Assembly: GCA_014859645.1 (NCBI GenBank)
Contig: JACUTV010000013.1
Location: 1 to 40,661, forward strand
Reading direction: 5' to 3'
DNA length: 40,661 nucleotides
From: Campylobacterales bacterium
GTDB taxonomy: Bacteria > Campylobacterota > Campylobacteria > Campylobacterales > Campylobacteraceae
In this document: in pieces, positions 1-8,478 of the stretch
Layout: the number at the start of each line of letters is the position of its first letter
Numbering within the stretch: position 1 is the first letter of the stretch
Notes under the pieces: model-generated
What the model was told of the DNA's origin: nothing
The model's database searches: none
Seen by the model: only the letters and a program-made list of their open reading frames with translations
Program-made: the position numbers and the translations under genes

Positions 1-89
1 AAATTATATAGCGGTGAAGCTTAAAGGGAGGTAAAATTTGGAGGGGGTTTAGAGATTTTTTAAAAGTCTTTCTGTTGTGTATCAAAATA

Positions 90-124
90 CTTACATGTAA
101 AGGATTTTTCCCTTTACATGTAAG
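90..124 (-). terminator. Hairpin built from two inverted TTACATGTAA copies
   Basis: Two copies of TTACATGTAA (91-100 and 114-123) sit in an inverted arrangement that extends to a perfect 14-bp stem (90-103 with 111-124) around a 7-base loop. Read on the minus strand the stem is followed by GTATTTTG, a weak U-rich tail. It lies 13 bases beyond the stop of the cytochrome c gene, so it is a plausible terminator for it. Paired uptake sequences in Neisseria and Haemophilus serve as terminators in the same way; that parallel is inference. Confidence 0.5.
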
Positions 125-136
125 GCATTTATTTTT

Positions 137-430
137 TTATTTAATGACGTGATCTGCTAATGCTTCTATATCTGCGTCACTGAGATTTTTTACTTGGCCG
201 GTCATCATAGCTTTCATGGGACCGCCATAGGTTCCATCTTGATATCCTTTCATGGAAGCAATAAAATCTGCTTTTGTCATGTCTTTGATAATCTTGCTGC
301 GGTTGAGTGCTATTTTTTCACCTTGCGCACCATGGCACGCAACACAGGCTTGGTACTTTTTCTGAACATCCGCAAGAGCGCTTGAGAGCATTAATGTAAG
401 TATACTAAGAAGAAAAACACATTTTTTCAT
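137..430 (-). CDS. Small periplasmic monohaem c-type cytochrome (class I)
   Basis: The 97-residue product begins with a Sec signal peptide (MKK followed by a hydrophobic stretch ending near Ala20). A single haem-binding motif CVACH is at about residues 29-33, followed by a Met-rich segment (GPMKAMMTG, about residues 70-78) that can supply the distal Met ligand. The C-terminal helix (LSDADIEALADHVIK) is typical of cytochrome c553-like class I proteins. It should carry single electrons in the periplasm between quinol-oxidising complexes and terminal enzymes; the partners cannot be told from the sequence. The start is supported by AAGGAA 5-10 bases upstream. An FNR-like box and a -10 element precede it. 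The gene is alone in its unit and appears to end at the hairpin beyond its stop. Confidence 0.88.
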   Translation of the reverse strand: MKKCVFLLSILTLMLSSALADVQKKYQACVACHGAQGEKIALNRSKIIKDMTKADFIASMKGYQDGTYGGPMKAMMTGQVKNLSDADIEALADHVIK

Positions 431-484
431 GAAGTTCCTTTTGGAAAGATTGTCTAATCTTACAAAAAGAAGGGATTTTTTACA

Positions 485-498
485 TTGATGTGGGTCAA
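485..498. promoter_or_regulatory. FNR/CRP-family-like box upstream of cytochrome c
   Basis: TTGAT-GTGG-GTCAA matches the FNR half-site pattern TTGAT-N4-ATCAA with one mismatch. On the minus strand it reads TTGACCCACATCAA, and a TAAGAT -10 candidate follows with the box centre about 32 bases upstream of the -10 centre. That is the geometry of a class II activator site at -41.5. Campylobacterota have several FNR/CRP-family regulators of respiration, so oxygen or nitrogen-oxide control of the cytochrome is a reasonable inference, not shown. Confidence 0.42.
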
Positions 499-508
499 AA
501 GCGGGATG

Positions 509-949
509 CTAAACAGCTTTGTTTCGGTCTCGTATCTCTGCTTCTAAAAATTCAAGAATGCGCGATTGTAAAAGATTTGCCTCTTCATTTTCTTGACATA
601 TAAACCGCCGCAAGTGTTCGAGGTTGATTTTTTCCACGAAGCGTTTGTAATTTTTCAGTTCTCTATTGATTTCAATAATGAGTTCATCAATGTCTAAATC
701 ATTGTTATAAAGGATTTTATTGACGTATTCTTTCGTTGTGCGGACCATTACCTCCACACGGTATTCGTCGTCTTTGTAAATTTCTTGTGCAATCTCTTTT
801 AAAACATCGTATTCACACTGTTTGGCTTCAGGATTCGCGACAATCATTGCTGCAAAAAGTTTACACCGAAATTCTAAAGAGCGATGGTGGTATACCAAGG
901 CTTGGCGAAAAATGGATAAAAACTGCGATTTAATCTCTTTAAAACTCAT
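509..949 (-). CDS. Conserved-looking helical protein of unknown function
   Basis: I do not recognise this 146-residue protein. It lacks a signal peptide and membrane segments, is rich in charged residues, and looks all-helical. The first 60 residues contain a segment (RQALVYHHRSLEFRCKLF) followed by acidic and basic helices, and the last 40 resemble a coiled coil (EEANLLQSRILEFLEAEIRDR). The start is backed by GGAG eight bases upstream of the ATG. It stands between the cytochrome c gene on the same strand and the SRP RNA on the other. A cytoplasmic role is likely from composition only. Codon use looks like that of its neighbours, so there is no sign of recent transfer. Confidence 0.7.
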   Translation of the reverse strand: MSFKEIKSQFLSIFRQALVYHHRSLEFRCKLFAAMIVANPEAKQCEYDVLKEIAQEIYKDDEYRVEVMVRTTKEYVNKILYNNDLDIDELIIEINRELKNYKRFVEKINLEHLRRFICQENEEANLLQSRILEFLEAEIRDRNKAV

Positions 950-1008
950 GGTATATACTCCAACGGGTAATTTAAAACGAAATCAATAACCTTTAAGGCG
1001 TCTTTCGC

Positions 1009-1014
1009 TACTAT
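1009..1014 (+). promoter_or_regulatory. -10 element of the SRP RNA
   Basis: TACTAT sits 7-9 bases before the predicted 5' end of the SRP RNA helix, the right spacing for a sigma-70 -10 element. No clear -35 box is seen, which is usual in Campylobacterota. Confidence 0.5.
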
Positions 1015-1021
1015 TCCTCTC

Positions 1022-1129
1022 GCCTCTCTTTAGACCTGTGCAATGGGGTTTAAGAGTAACGCTTCAGGGTGGGAACACAGCAGAGCGCTTTTTTACCGCA
1101 GGTGCCGCAGGTATCTGAAGGGGGGTTTT
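1022..1129 (+). ncRNA. ffs: Signal recognition particle RNA (4.5S-type)
   Basis: Domain IV is unmistakable: CGCU (1060-1063), internal loop UCAGG (1064-1068), stem GUG (1069-1071), tetraloop GGAA (1072-1075), stem CAC (1076-1078), internal loop AGCAG (1079-1083), then AGCG (1084-1087). This is the Ffh-binding fold of small bacterial SRP RNAs. The outer arms also pair: CCUCUCUUUAGA (1023-1034) with UCUGAAGGGGGG (1114-1125), and ACCUGUG with CGCAGGU inside that, giving one long hairpin of about 105 nt. A UUUU tract follows at 1126-1129. With Ffh and FtsY it targets membrane proteins to the translocon. Its 3' end meets the stop of the convergent HD-domain gene. End points are accurate to a few bases. 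Confidence 0.9.
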
Positions 1130-2332
1130 ATACGGAAAGGTATGCTTCTATTTCACAAGCAAGCTTATAAAAATCAACCTCTCCACTCTTTCCTTTTTCT
1201 CTTAACTTCTCTTTTATATACTCTTTTCCATGTAACAATTCTTTTGATTTTACCCCATGACTAATAGAAAGGGTTGCTTCCACAAAGGCACCTAAGCGGT
1301 CACAATTTTTCAGCGCCTTGCCATCAATCGCGCAAAAACGGTCTTCATTATACCCTTCTAGCGTGTCAACAACCTGAGCATGTCCGTCAAAAATACGGTT
1401 ACTAAATTCATCTTTCCCCTCCGCGTGCATCCCCAACAGGTACAAAAATTCTTCCCGTAATCCTACAGGAATGTAAGGCAAAATCGCATCTTCGATTTGT
1501 TGCATTTCGTATTCACTGATAATATCATCTAACCCCGACACAGAATATTTTACCGGAGAGATAATATCGCGAGTGAGTGCTTCGGGGAGATCGTGAAATA
1601 AAGCACAAAAAAAGTTGTGTTCAAGCCGCTTAGGACACGCGTTTATTTTAATCGAATAAAAATAGCCCAAAATGGCCACCACAAGCATGTGTCCTAACAC
1701 GGATGTTTCAGGAACCCTTGGGGTTTGCGCCCAGCGTTTTTGAAACCGCAACCGCCCGCTTAAATCCACCAAATGGGAAAGTTTTTTCGCTAAGGCAATC
1801 TTACGCACGCCAATAAGTTCATAATAATCTTCAATCTCTTCCTCCACAGCTTCTTTCACGCGGTCAATGTCGCTTAAAAATTGACTGGTTTGATACACAA
1901 TAGAAAATTCCCAGCGGGTGGAGAGGTAGGAAGCGGCTTTTAAAATAAACCGTTCGCGTTTGTACATGGAAGGTGTGGTGAGATAGGCTTCAAAACGGCT
2001 GTAAAACGCCCCATTTTCAATAGGCTGAAGTGCGTCGTAGAGCTTTTCTAACACCCATTGGTTGATCTCTTTTGTCTTTTTCTCTAAGGCTTTATGAAAT
2101 ACATCGGGACGAATGTCTGTGACAACAACCCGTCTAAAAAACTCAAATAATCCCGCTTCAATCAAGTGAAGCAAGTTAACATCATCCTCTTCCGCTTTTG
2201 CTAAAAAGTAGGCGATGATGAACTTGTGAGCCTGTTTATCAAGCTCTACAAGTTCCACCATCCGAGGGTAATCATTCCAACGCTGAATGGACGCTGCAGC
2301 GAAAAGGTACTCAATCAGTTTTGGCGTGAGCA

Positions 2333-2333
<1 letters not shown>
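1128..2333 (-). CDS. HD-domain phosphohydrolase (YfbR/HD_3-like)
   Basis: This 401-residue cytoplasmic protein carries an HD metal-dependent phosphohydrolase domain in its centre. The HD pair lies in FFCALFHDLPEALTRD (about residues 238-253), with an upstream His in VLGHMLVVAILGYF and a downstream Asp in FDGHAQVVDTLEG. The HDLPE variant is typical of the HD_3 group that includes the YfbR 5'-deoxynucleotidases. The N-terminal 190 residues are helical and I do not recognise them. Its ATG overlaps the gyrB stop by one base (TAATG), so it is translationally coupled to gyrB at the end of the dnaA-dnaN-gyrB unit. A role in nucleotide metabolism would fit that company, but the substrate is unknown. 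Confidence 0.8.
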
Positions 2334-4648
<2,315 letters not shown>

Positions 4649-4656
4649 CTACTCCG

Positions 4657-5724
4657 TTAAATCATGATTGGCATGACGATGGTTTTAAAGTTTTCACTCT
4701 CTAGGGTAAAGGGAAGGCCGGCGTCATTATACCCTAAGGTAAAACTGCTCTCTTCGATGTTGCTCAAAAAATCAAGCATATAGCGGCTGTTTAGGGCTAA
4801 ATAGATTTCTTCTTCCAAGCCCGTAACGTACTCAATCTCTGTTTTTGCTTCGATGTTGTCATCGTTCAAACTTTCAAAGGTGATTTTGTCTGCTTTAAAA
4901 GTAACTTTCATCTCATGGGAAATGATGGCAATTTGTTTGATGGATTCGACAATCTTTTCTTTTGCCAATTTGAGACGGTATTTTTTCTCTTGAGGAATGA
5001 TTCTCGCGTAATCTGGAAATTTGCCATTAATAAGTTTGGTAAAAAATTGGAAGTGGTTAGATTGGGCGATGAGGGTAGTACCATCATAAAAGATTTCAAT
5101 ATCATCAAAAAAGAGTTTTTGAATCTCACTAATGGCTTTTTTAGGGATGATTAACGAAAAAGCATGGTCTGTAGGAGCTTCAAGACGAATGAGCGCTAGG
5201 CGTTTAGTGTCTGTAGCAACGAGGTTGATGTAGTTTTCTTTGATGTCAATGAGCGCACCGTTGAGTTCAAATTTTGGGTTATTGGTATCAATAGCGGGAG
5301 CTATTTTTTTAATAGCCCGTACCAGTTGTGTAGAGTTGATGTCAAATTTTGGTTTTTCATCGACCACAGGAAAGTCTGGAAATTCACTTGGATTAAACAT
5401 AGGGAGTTTAAATTTAGAATTTTTTTGTTTGATGTAGAGGTAGTCGTTAATGGTCTCAAGGGTAACTTCTTCATCTTTTAAAATTTTAATGATGTCAAGA
5501 AGTTTTTTACCGTTAGCTGTGGCTATACCTTCCGTGATGATTTTAATGGAATGGGTACTATAGGTTAGTCCTATTTCATAGTCAGTCGCTTTGATTTCAA
5601 GAGCGTCTCCAACGGTGCGTAACAGTAAATGGGAGGTGATTTGGCTCAAATCCTTTTTTTCCAAATAGGGTTGGGTATTGACCAAAACAGTCTCAAGAAC
5701 GCTTTTGTGAATCGAGACCTTCAT
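4657..5724 (-). CDS. dnaN: DNA polymerase III sliding clamp (beta subunit)
   Basis: The 355-residue protein has the normal length and three-domain pattern of the beta clamp. It opens with MKVSIHKSVLETVLVNTQPYL, and typical clamp segments follow, including GALIDI and VATDTKRLALI in the middle domain. It ends in a short hydrophobic tail (FKTIVMPIMI) as clamps do. As a dimer it encircles DNA and tethers polymerase III and other clamp-binding proteins. It sits between dnaA (155-base gap carrying DnaA boxes) and gyrB (11-base gap). GGAGAG precedes the ATG by about five bases. Nothing unusual is seen. Confidence 0.97.
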   Translation of the reverse strand: MKVSIHKSVLETVLVNTQPYLEKKDLSQITSHLLLRTVGDALEIKATDYEIGLTYSTHSIKIITEGIATANGKKLLDIIKILKDEEVTLETINDYLYIKQKNSKFKLPMFNPSEFPDFPVVDEKPKFDINSTQLVRAIKKIAPAIDTNNPKFELNGALIDIKENYINLVATDTKRLALIRLEAPTDHAFSLIIPKKAISEIQKLFFDDIEIFYDGTTLIAQSNHFQFFTKLINGKFPDYARIIPQEKKYRLKLAKEKIVESIKQIAIISHEMKVTFKADKITFESLNDDNIEAKTEIEYVTGLEEEIYLALNSRYMLDFLSNIEESSFTLGYNDAGLPFTLESENFKTIVMPIMI

Positions 5725-5734
5725 GACTCTCTCC

Positions 5735-5862
5735 TTAAGTTTTTAAATAAAAGTAGTAACAGTAGTAGAACAGCGTGAAAGTGTGAAAACATGCGATAAA
5801 GCCCGTACCAAGGCAGATGTCTTAGTGAAATGGGTTGGGTAAGATACGCACATCTTTTCACA
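5735..5862. other. oriC: Probable oriC unwinding region (dnaN side of dnaA)
   Basis: Read on the plus strand, an AT-rich run (5735-5753) is followed by a trinucleotide tract TAG-TAA-CAG-TAG-TAG (5754-5768), a short GC-containing linker, and two DnaA-box-like sequences in tandem (CGTGAAAGT 5774-5782 and TGTGAAAAC 5782-5790). A further inverted box, CTTTTCACA, is at 5854-5862. The order AT-rich, DnaA-trio, linker, boxes is that of bacterial unwinding elements such as that of Bacillus subtilis. Helicobacter pylori has a bipartite origin flanking dnaA with unwinding in the distal part, and this region occupies the same side. The assignment is from sequence pattern only. Confidence 0.65.
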
Positions 5863-5878
5863 TTTTGGTGCATAAGGG

Positions 5879-7210
5879 TTATTTTTCCTTCGTTAATACT
5901 TTGTGTTTTAGCTCTTCGAGCCGCAACCTAAAGTGTTCTTCGTTGTCAATGAGTTCGTTAATCTTTTTCATGTTGTGAGAAACAGCGGTGTGGTCACGCA
6001 TGCCAAAAAATGAAGCCAAAGAAGGCATGGAATTTGGTGTTAATGTGCGCGCAAGGTAAATGCCAATCCGTCTGGCTTCTACGATGTTTTTACTGCGTTT
6101 TTTAGACTTTATCTCACTGGGTTTGATGTTGAGTTCTTTGGAAATGATGTGGATAATATCTTCAAGGGTTATGTTATTGCGTTTCTCTTTAATCTGTTCT
6201 TTCATGACATTTTTAGCAAACTCAAGGGTGATTTCTTGGCGCATCAAAGAAGCGTAGGCATTGAGATTGATGATGGCACTTTCGATTTCACGGATGTTAT
6301 CGCCCATATTAGAGGCGATATAATGGACAATTTCACTGCCAAGGGCGATGCCATCAAGTTCGCATTTTTTGTTAATAATAGCGATTTTTGTTTCAAGTTC
6401 TGGAAGGGTAATATCGGCGATAAGCCCCCATTCAAAGCGACTTTTAAGGCGTTCTTCTAGGCCATTGATCATCTTAGGTGGTTTGTCAGATGTTAGGACA
6501 ATCTGTCTTCCTTTGGCATGAAGCTCATTAAAGGTGTGAAAAAATTCTTCTTGGGTTTGAATTTTATTGGAAAGAAATTGCACATCGTCGATGAGCAAGA
6601 TATCGCACTGGCGGTATTTTTCACGAAATCTGTCCATACTACCGTTTTTGAGGTTGTAGGTAAAATCGTTCATGAACTGTTCGATAGTCGTGTAAATGAC
6701 GGATTTTCCTTGGGTCATGGAAAAATTGCCAATGGCGTGAATAAGGTGGGTTTTTCCCAATCCCGTGGGACCATAAATAAACACAGGATTGTACATTTTT
6801 CCTGGTTTTTCAGCGATGGATTTAGCGGCGCTGTAAGCGTATTGGTTAGAACTTCCCACTACAAAACTGTCAAATTGGTATGAAGGGTTTAAGATGGTAC
6901 TTTTAGTCTGTTTGGTTTCTTCGTACAACGCCAAAGGGCTAGAAACGGTAGGGTTTTCAAGCTGAGACGTTTTTTGTGCGGGGATGATTTTAATGGAAGG
7001 TTTAATACCGGTTTTGATTTCAAATAAATGGGCAATTTTTGCAGCGTATTTGGTTTTAACCCAGTTACAAATGAGAATATTGGGTGCTGTAAATACGGCT
7101 AAATCTGAACGGGAAGCCTTTTCAAAAAACGACAATTGTTTAATGTAGCGCTCAAATTCTTGAGTGGGAATTTCATGGCGCAACATCTCTAAAATCGTAT
7201 CTGCTAACAA
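5879..7210 (-). CDS. dnaA: Chromosomal replication initiator DnaA
   Basis: The 443-residue protein has all four DnaA regions. The N-terminal domain I covers about residues 1-75, with a short linker. The AAA+ core starts near residue 110 and contains Walker A GPTGLGKTH (about 145-153) and Walker B LLIDDVQFL (about 205-213). The C-terminal DNA-binding domain has the signature RDHTAVSHNMKKI (about 400-412). It binds DnaA boxes, forms an ATP-dependent filament and melts the origin. Box clusters lie on both sides of the gene, which also suggests autoregulation. It is the first gene of the leftward replication unit, diverging from ruvC. It contains no TACATGTA copy. Confidence 0.98.
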   Translation of the reverse strand: MLADTILEMLRHEIPTQEFERYIKQLSFFEKASRSDLAVFTAPNILICNWVKTKYAAKIAHLFEIKTGIKPSIKIIPAQKTSQLENPTVSSPLALYEETKQTKSTILNPSYQFDSFVVGSSNQYAYSAAKSIAEKPGKMYNPVFIYGPTGLGKTHLIHAIGNFSMTQGKSVIYTTIEQFMNDFTYNLKNGSMDRFREKYRQCDILLIDDVQFLSNKIQTQEEFFHTFNELHAKGRQIVLTSDKPPKMINGLEERLKSRFEWGLIADITLPELETKIAIINKKCELDGIALGSEIVHYIASNMGDNIREIESAIINLNAYASLMRQEITLEFAKNVMKEQIKEKRNNITLEDIIHIISKELNIKPSEIKSKKRSKNIVEARRIGIYLARTLTPNSMPSLASFFGMRDHTAVSHNMKKINELIDNEEHFRLRLEELKHKVLTKEK

Positions 7211-7290
7211 AAGGACTCCTGCTGTAATGACGCGTGATTAAGGAGATATTTTACCTTTTTATAGTTGAATGCAATGTTAAGAGATACAGA

Positions 7291-7331
7291 TGTGAAAAAG
7301 TTTTTCACCCTGTGAATAAAACAGTGAAAAG
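7291..7331. other. oriC: DnaA-box cluster between dnaA and ruvC (second oriC part)
   Basis: Four DnaA-box-like sequences are packed in 41 bases: TGTGAAAAA (7291-7299), TTTTTCACC (7301-7309), TGTGAATAA (7311-7319) and AGTGAAAAG (7323-7331). TGTGAATAA is the complement of TTATTCACA, a close variant of the classical box, and TTTTCAC/TTATTCAC cores are those used by Campylobacterota DnaA. The cluster lies in the dnaA promoter region, so it may serve both initiation and dnaA autoregulation. Together with the dnaA-dnaN cluster it makes a bipartite arrangement. Confidence 0.65.
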
Positions 7332-7337
7332 AGCACA

Positions 7338-7817
7338 ATGATTATATTAGGAATTGACCCTGGGAGCCGTAACTGTGGGTACGCGCTCATCCAAAAAGAG
7401 GGACAAAAAGTACGGCTAGTAGAAGCGGGACTTATTCGCATTAAAGAGCGGGTTTTGCAAGATCAGATTATGGAGTTGGTGGAAGGGTTGGACATGGTAT
7501 TTAAAAACCACACCATTGATGAAGTGGCTATTGAAGATATTTTCTTTGCGTTTAATCCTAAAACCGTTTTAAAATTGGCCCAATTCCGTGGGGCATTGAT
7601 GCTAAAAATCTTGCAAGTGCATGGAAATTTTCACGAATACACGCCCTTGCAAGTGAAAAAAGCAGTCACAGGAAAAGCCAAAGCAGAAAAGGAACAAGTG
7701 GCGTTTATGGTGGGACGGATTTTGGGCATTAAACAAGTGATTAAACCTCTCGACATCACCGATGCTATTGCCGTGGCATTAACCCACGGACAACGGGTTA
7801 AAGTGCCTTACATGTAA
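7338..7817 (+). CDS. ruvC: Holliday junction endonuclease RuvC
   Basis: The 159-residue protein matches RuvC in length and motifs. [14 protein letters not shown] carries the first catalytic Asp (Asp7), VAIEDIFF the catalytic Glu, and [13 protein letters not shown] the C-terminal Asp residues. RuvC dimers cut Holliday junctions made by recombination, working with RuvAB. The gene diverges from dnaA across a 127-base region holding DnaA boxes. The stop codon is the TAA of a TTACATGTAA element (7808-7817), so the protein ends Pro-Tyr-Met; the element is part of a perfect 16-bp palindrome, GCCTTACATGTAAGGC (7805-7820). It converges on thyX with a gap of only two bases. Confidence 0.96.
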   Translation: MIILGIDPGSRNCGYALIQKEGQKVRLVEAGLIRIKERVLQDQIMELVEGLDMVFKNHTIDEVAIEDIFFAFNPKTVLKLAQFRGALMLKILQVHGNFHEYTPLQVKKAVTGKAKAEKEQVAFMVGRILGIKQVIKPLDITDAIAVALTHGQRVKVPYM

Positions 7818-7819
7818 GG

Positions 7820-8434
7820 CTATTGAGGCGCTTCAACGCTAAAGAGGTATTGGTGTTCTTCTGGTAAGCTAGTGTATAAAGCCCGCGCGAGGTTTTGGAT
7901 TTCCCATAGGGCACTTTTACTGCTACGCAACGTGAGAAAGTTTTGTAAACTGCGTGCATTAATCGTCCACGTAAGTTCAGTTTTATAACTCTCAGGTAAG
8001 CAGTATTTGGCCTTGTCGTTGCTAATGCCTTCTTCTAAAAGTTGGCGTAGGTTTTCTAGGGCACGAATACTCATACAATCAACCCTTTCATCTCCTGTAA
8101 ATACAAGGTACTTTTTAGCGCGCGCGGATTCCTTACATGTAAAGGGTGCTTCGGTTTTGAGCTCTTTAAGGGTATAGCGGGTGGATTTGACCGAAGGAGA
8201 GGCCAAACGGTGGCGGGAGAGTTCTTGTAATAAAGCCCTTGAAATACCTTGGATATAAAAAGTGTAGACCAAGTGTTCCAAAGTAGAAGCGTGTTTAAAT
8301 TTATTGCCCACGCGGTCGATGAGATCACGGTCTTTTTGGCCCCCTTCATCGCTTTTATCAAAGCTTTGCCAGCAGGTGCGAATGGCACTTGCACAAACGG
8401 TAAGGGAAGTGTGTTGAAGGAGTGTGACAGTCAT
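7820..8434 (-). CDS. thyX: FAD-dependent thymidylate synthase ThyX
   Basis: The 204-residue protein has the ThyX signature RHRLASPSVKSTRY (about residues 76-89, pattern RHR-x2-S-x4-S-x-RY), which binds dUMP and FAD. ThyX methylates dUMP to dTMP using methylene-tetrahydrofolate with FAD as hydride carrier; it replaces ThyA in many Campylobacterota. Further ThyX features are the N-terminal HASTLEH segment and the C-terminal NARSLQNFLTLR segment. The RBS-like AAGGG and part of the start codon fall inside a strong hairpin (8433-8462), which suggests translational control. A TTACATGTAA copy (8133-8142) encodes Phe-Thr-Cys-Lys in a surface-type loop. Confidence 0.93.
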   Translation of the reverse strand: MTVTLLQHTSLTVCASAIRTCWQSFDKSDEGGQKDRDLIDRVGNKFKHASTLEHLVYTFYIQGISRALLQELSRHRLASPSVKSTRYTLKELKTEAPFTCKESARAKKYLVFTGDERVDCMSIRALENLRQLLEEGISNDKAKYCLPESYKTELTWTINARSLQNFLTLRSSKSALWEIQNLARALYTSLPEEHQYLFSVEAPQ

Positions 8435-8462
8435 AATGCGCCCTTTTTTTAGGGCGCATTAT
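8433..8462 (-). promoter_or_regulatory. Hairpin covering the thyX ribosome binding site
   Basis: A perfect 11-bp inverted repeat, ATAATGCGCCC (8433-8443) and GGGCGCATTAT (8452-8462), surrounds an 8-base A/T loop. In the minus-strand transcript the descending arm holds the thyX AGGG ribosome-binding sequence and the first two bases of the ATG. No U-tract follows on either strand, so it is not a standard terminator. It could limit thyX translation from flgE read-through RNA, or could terminate flgE poorly. Confidence 0.55.
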
Positions 8463-8478
8463 AGTACATGTAAACTAA

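Noticed and set aside
8433-8462. Hairpin as a rho-independent terminator of flgE
   Set aside because: No U-tract follows the stem on either strand; a regulatory hairpin is the better reading.
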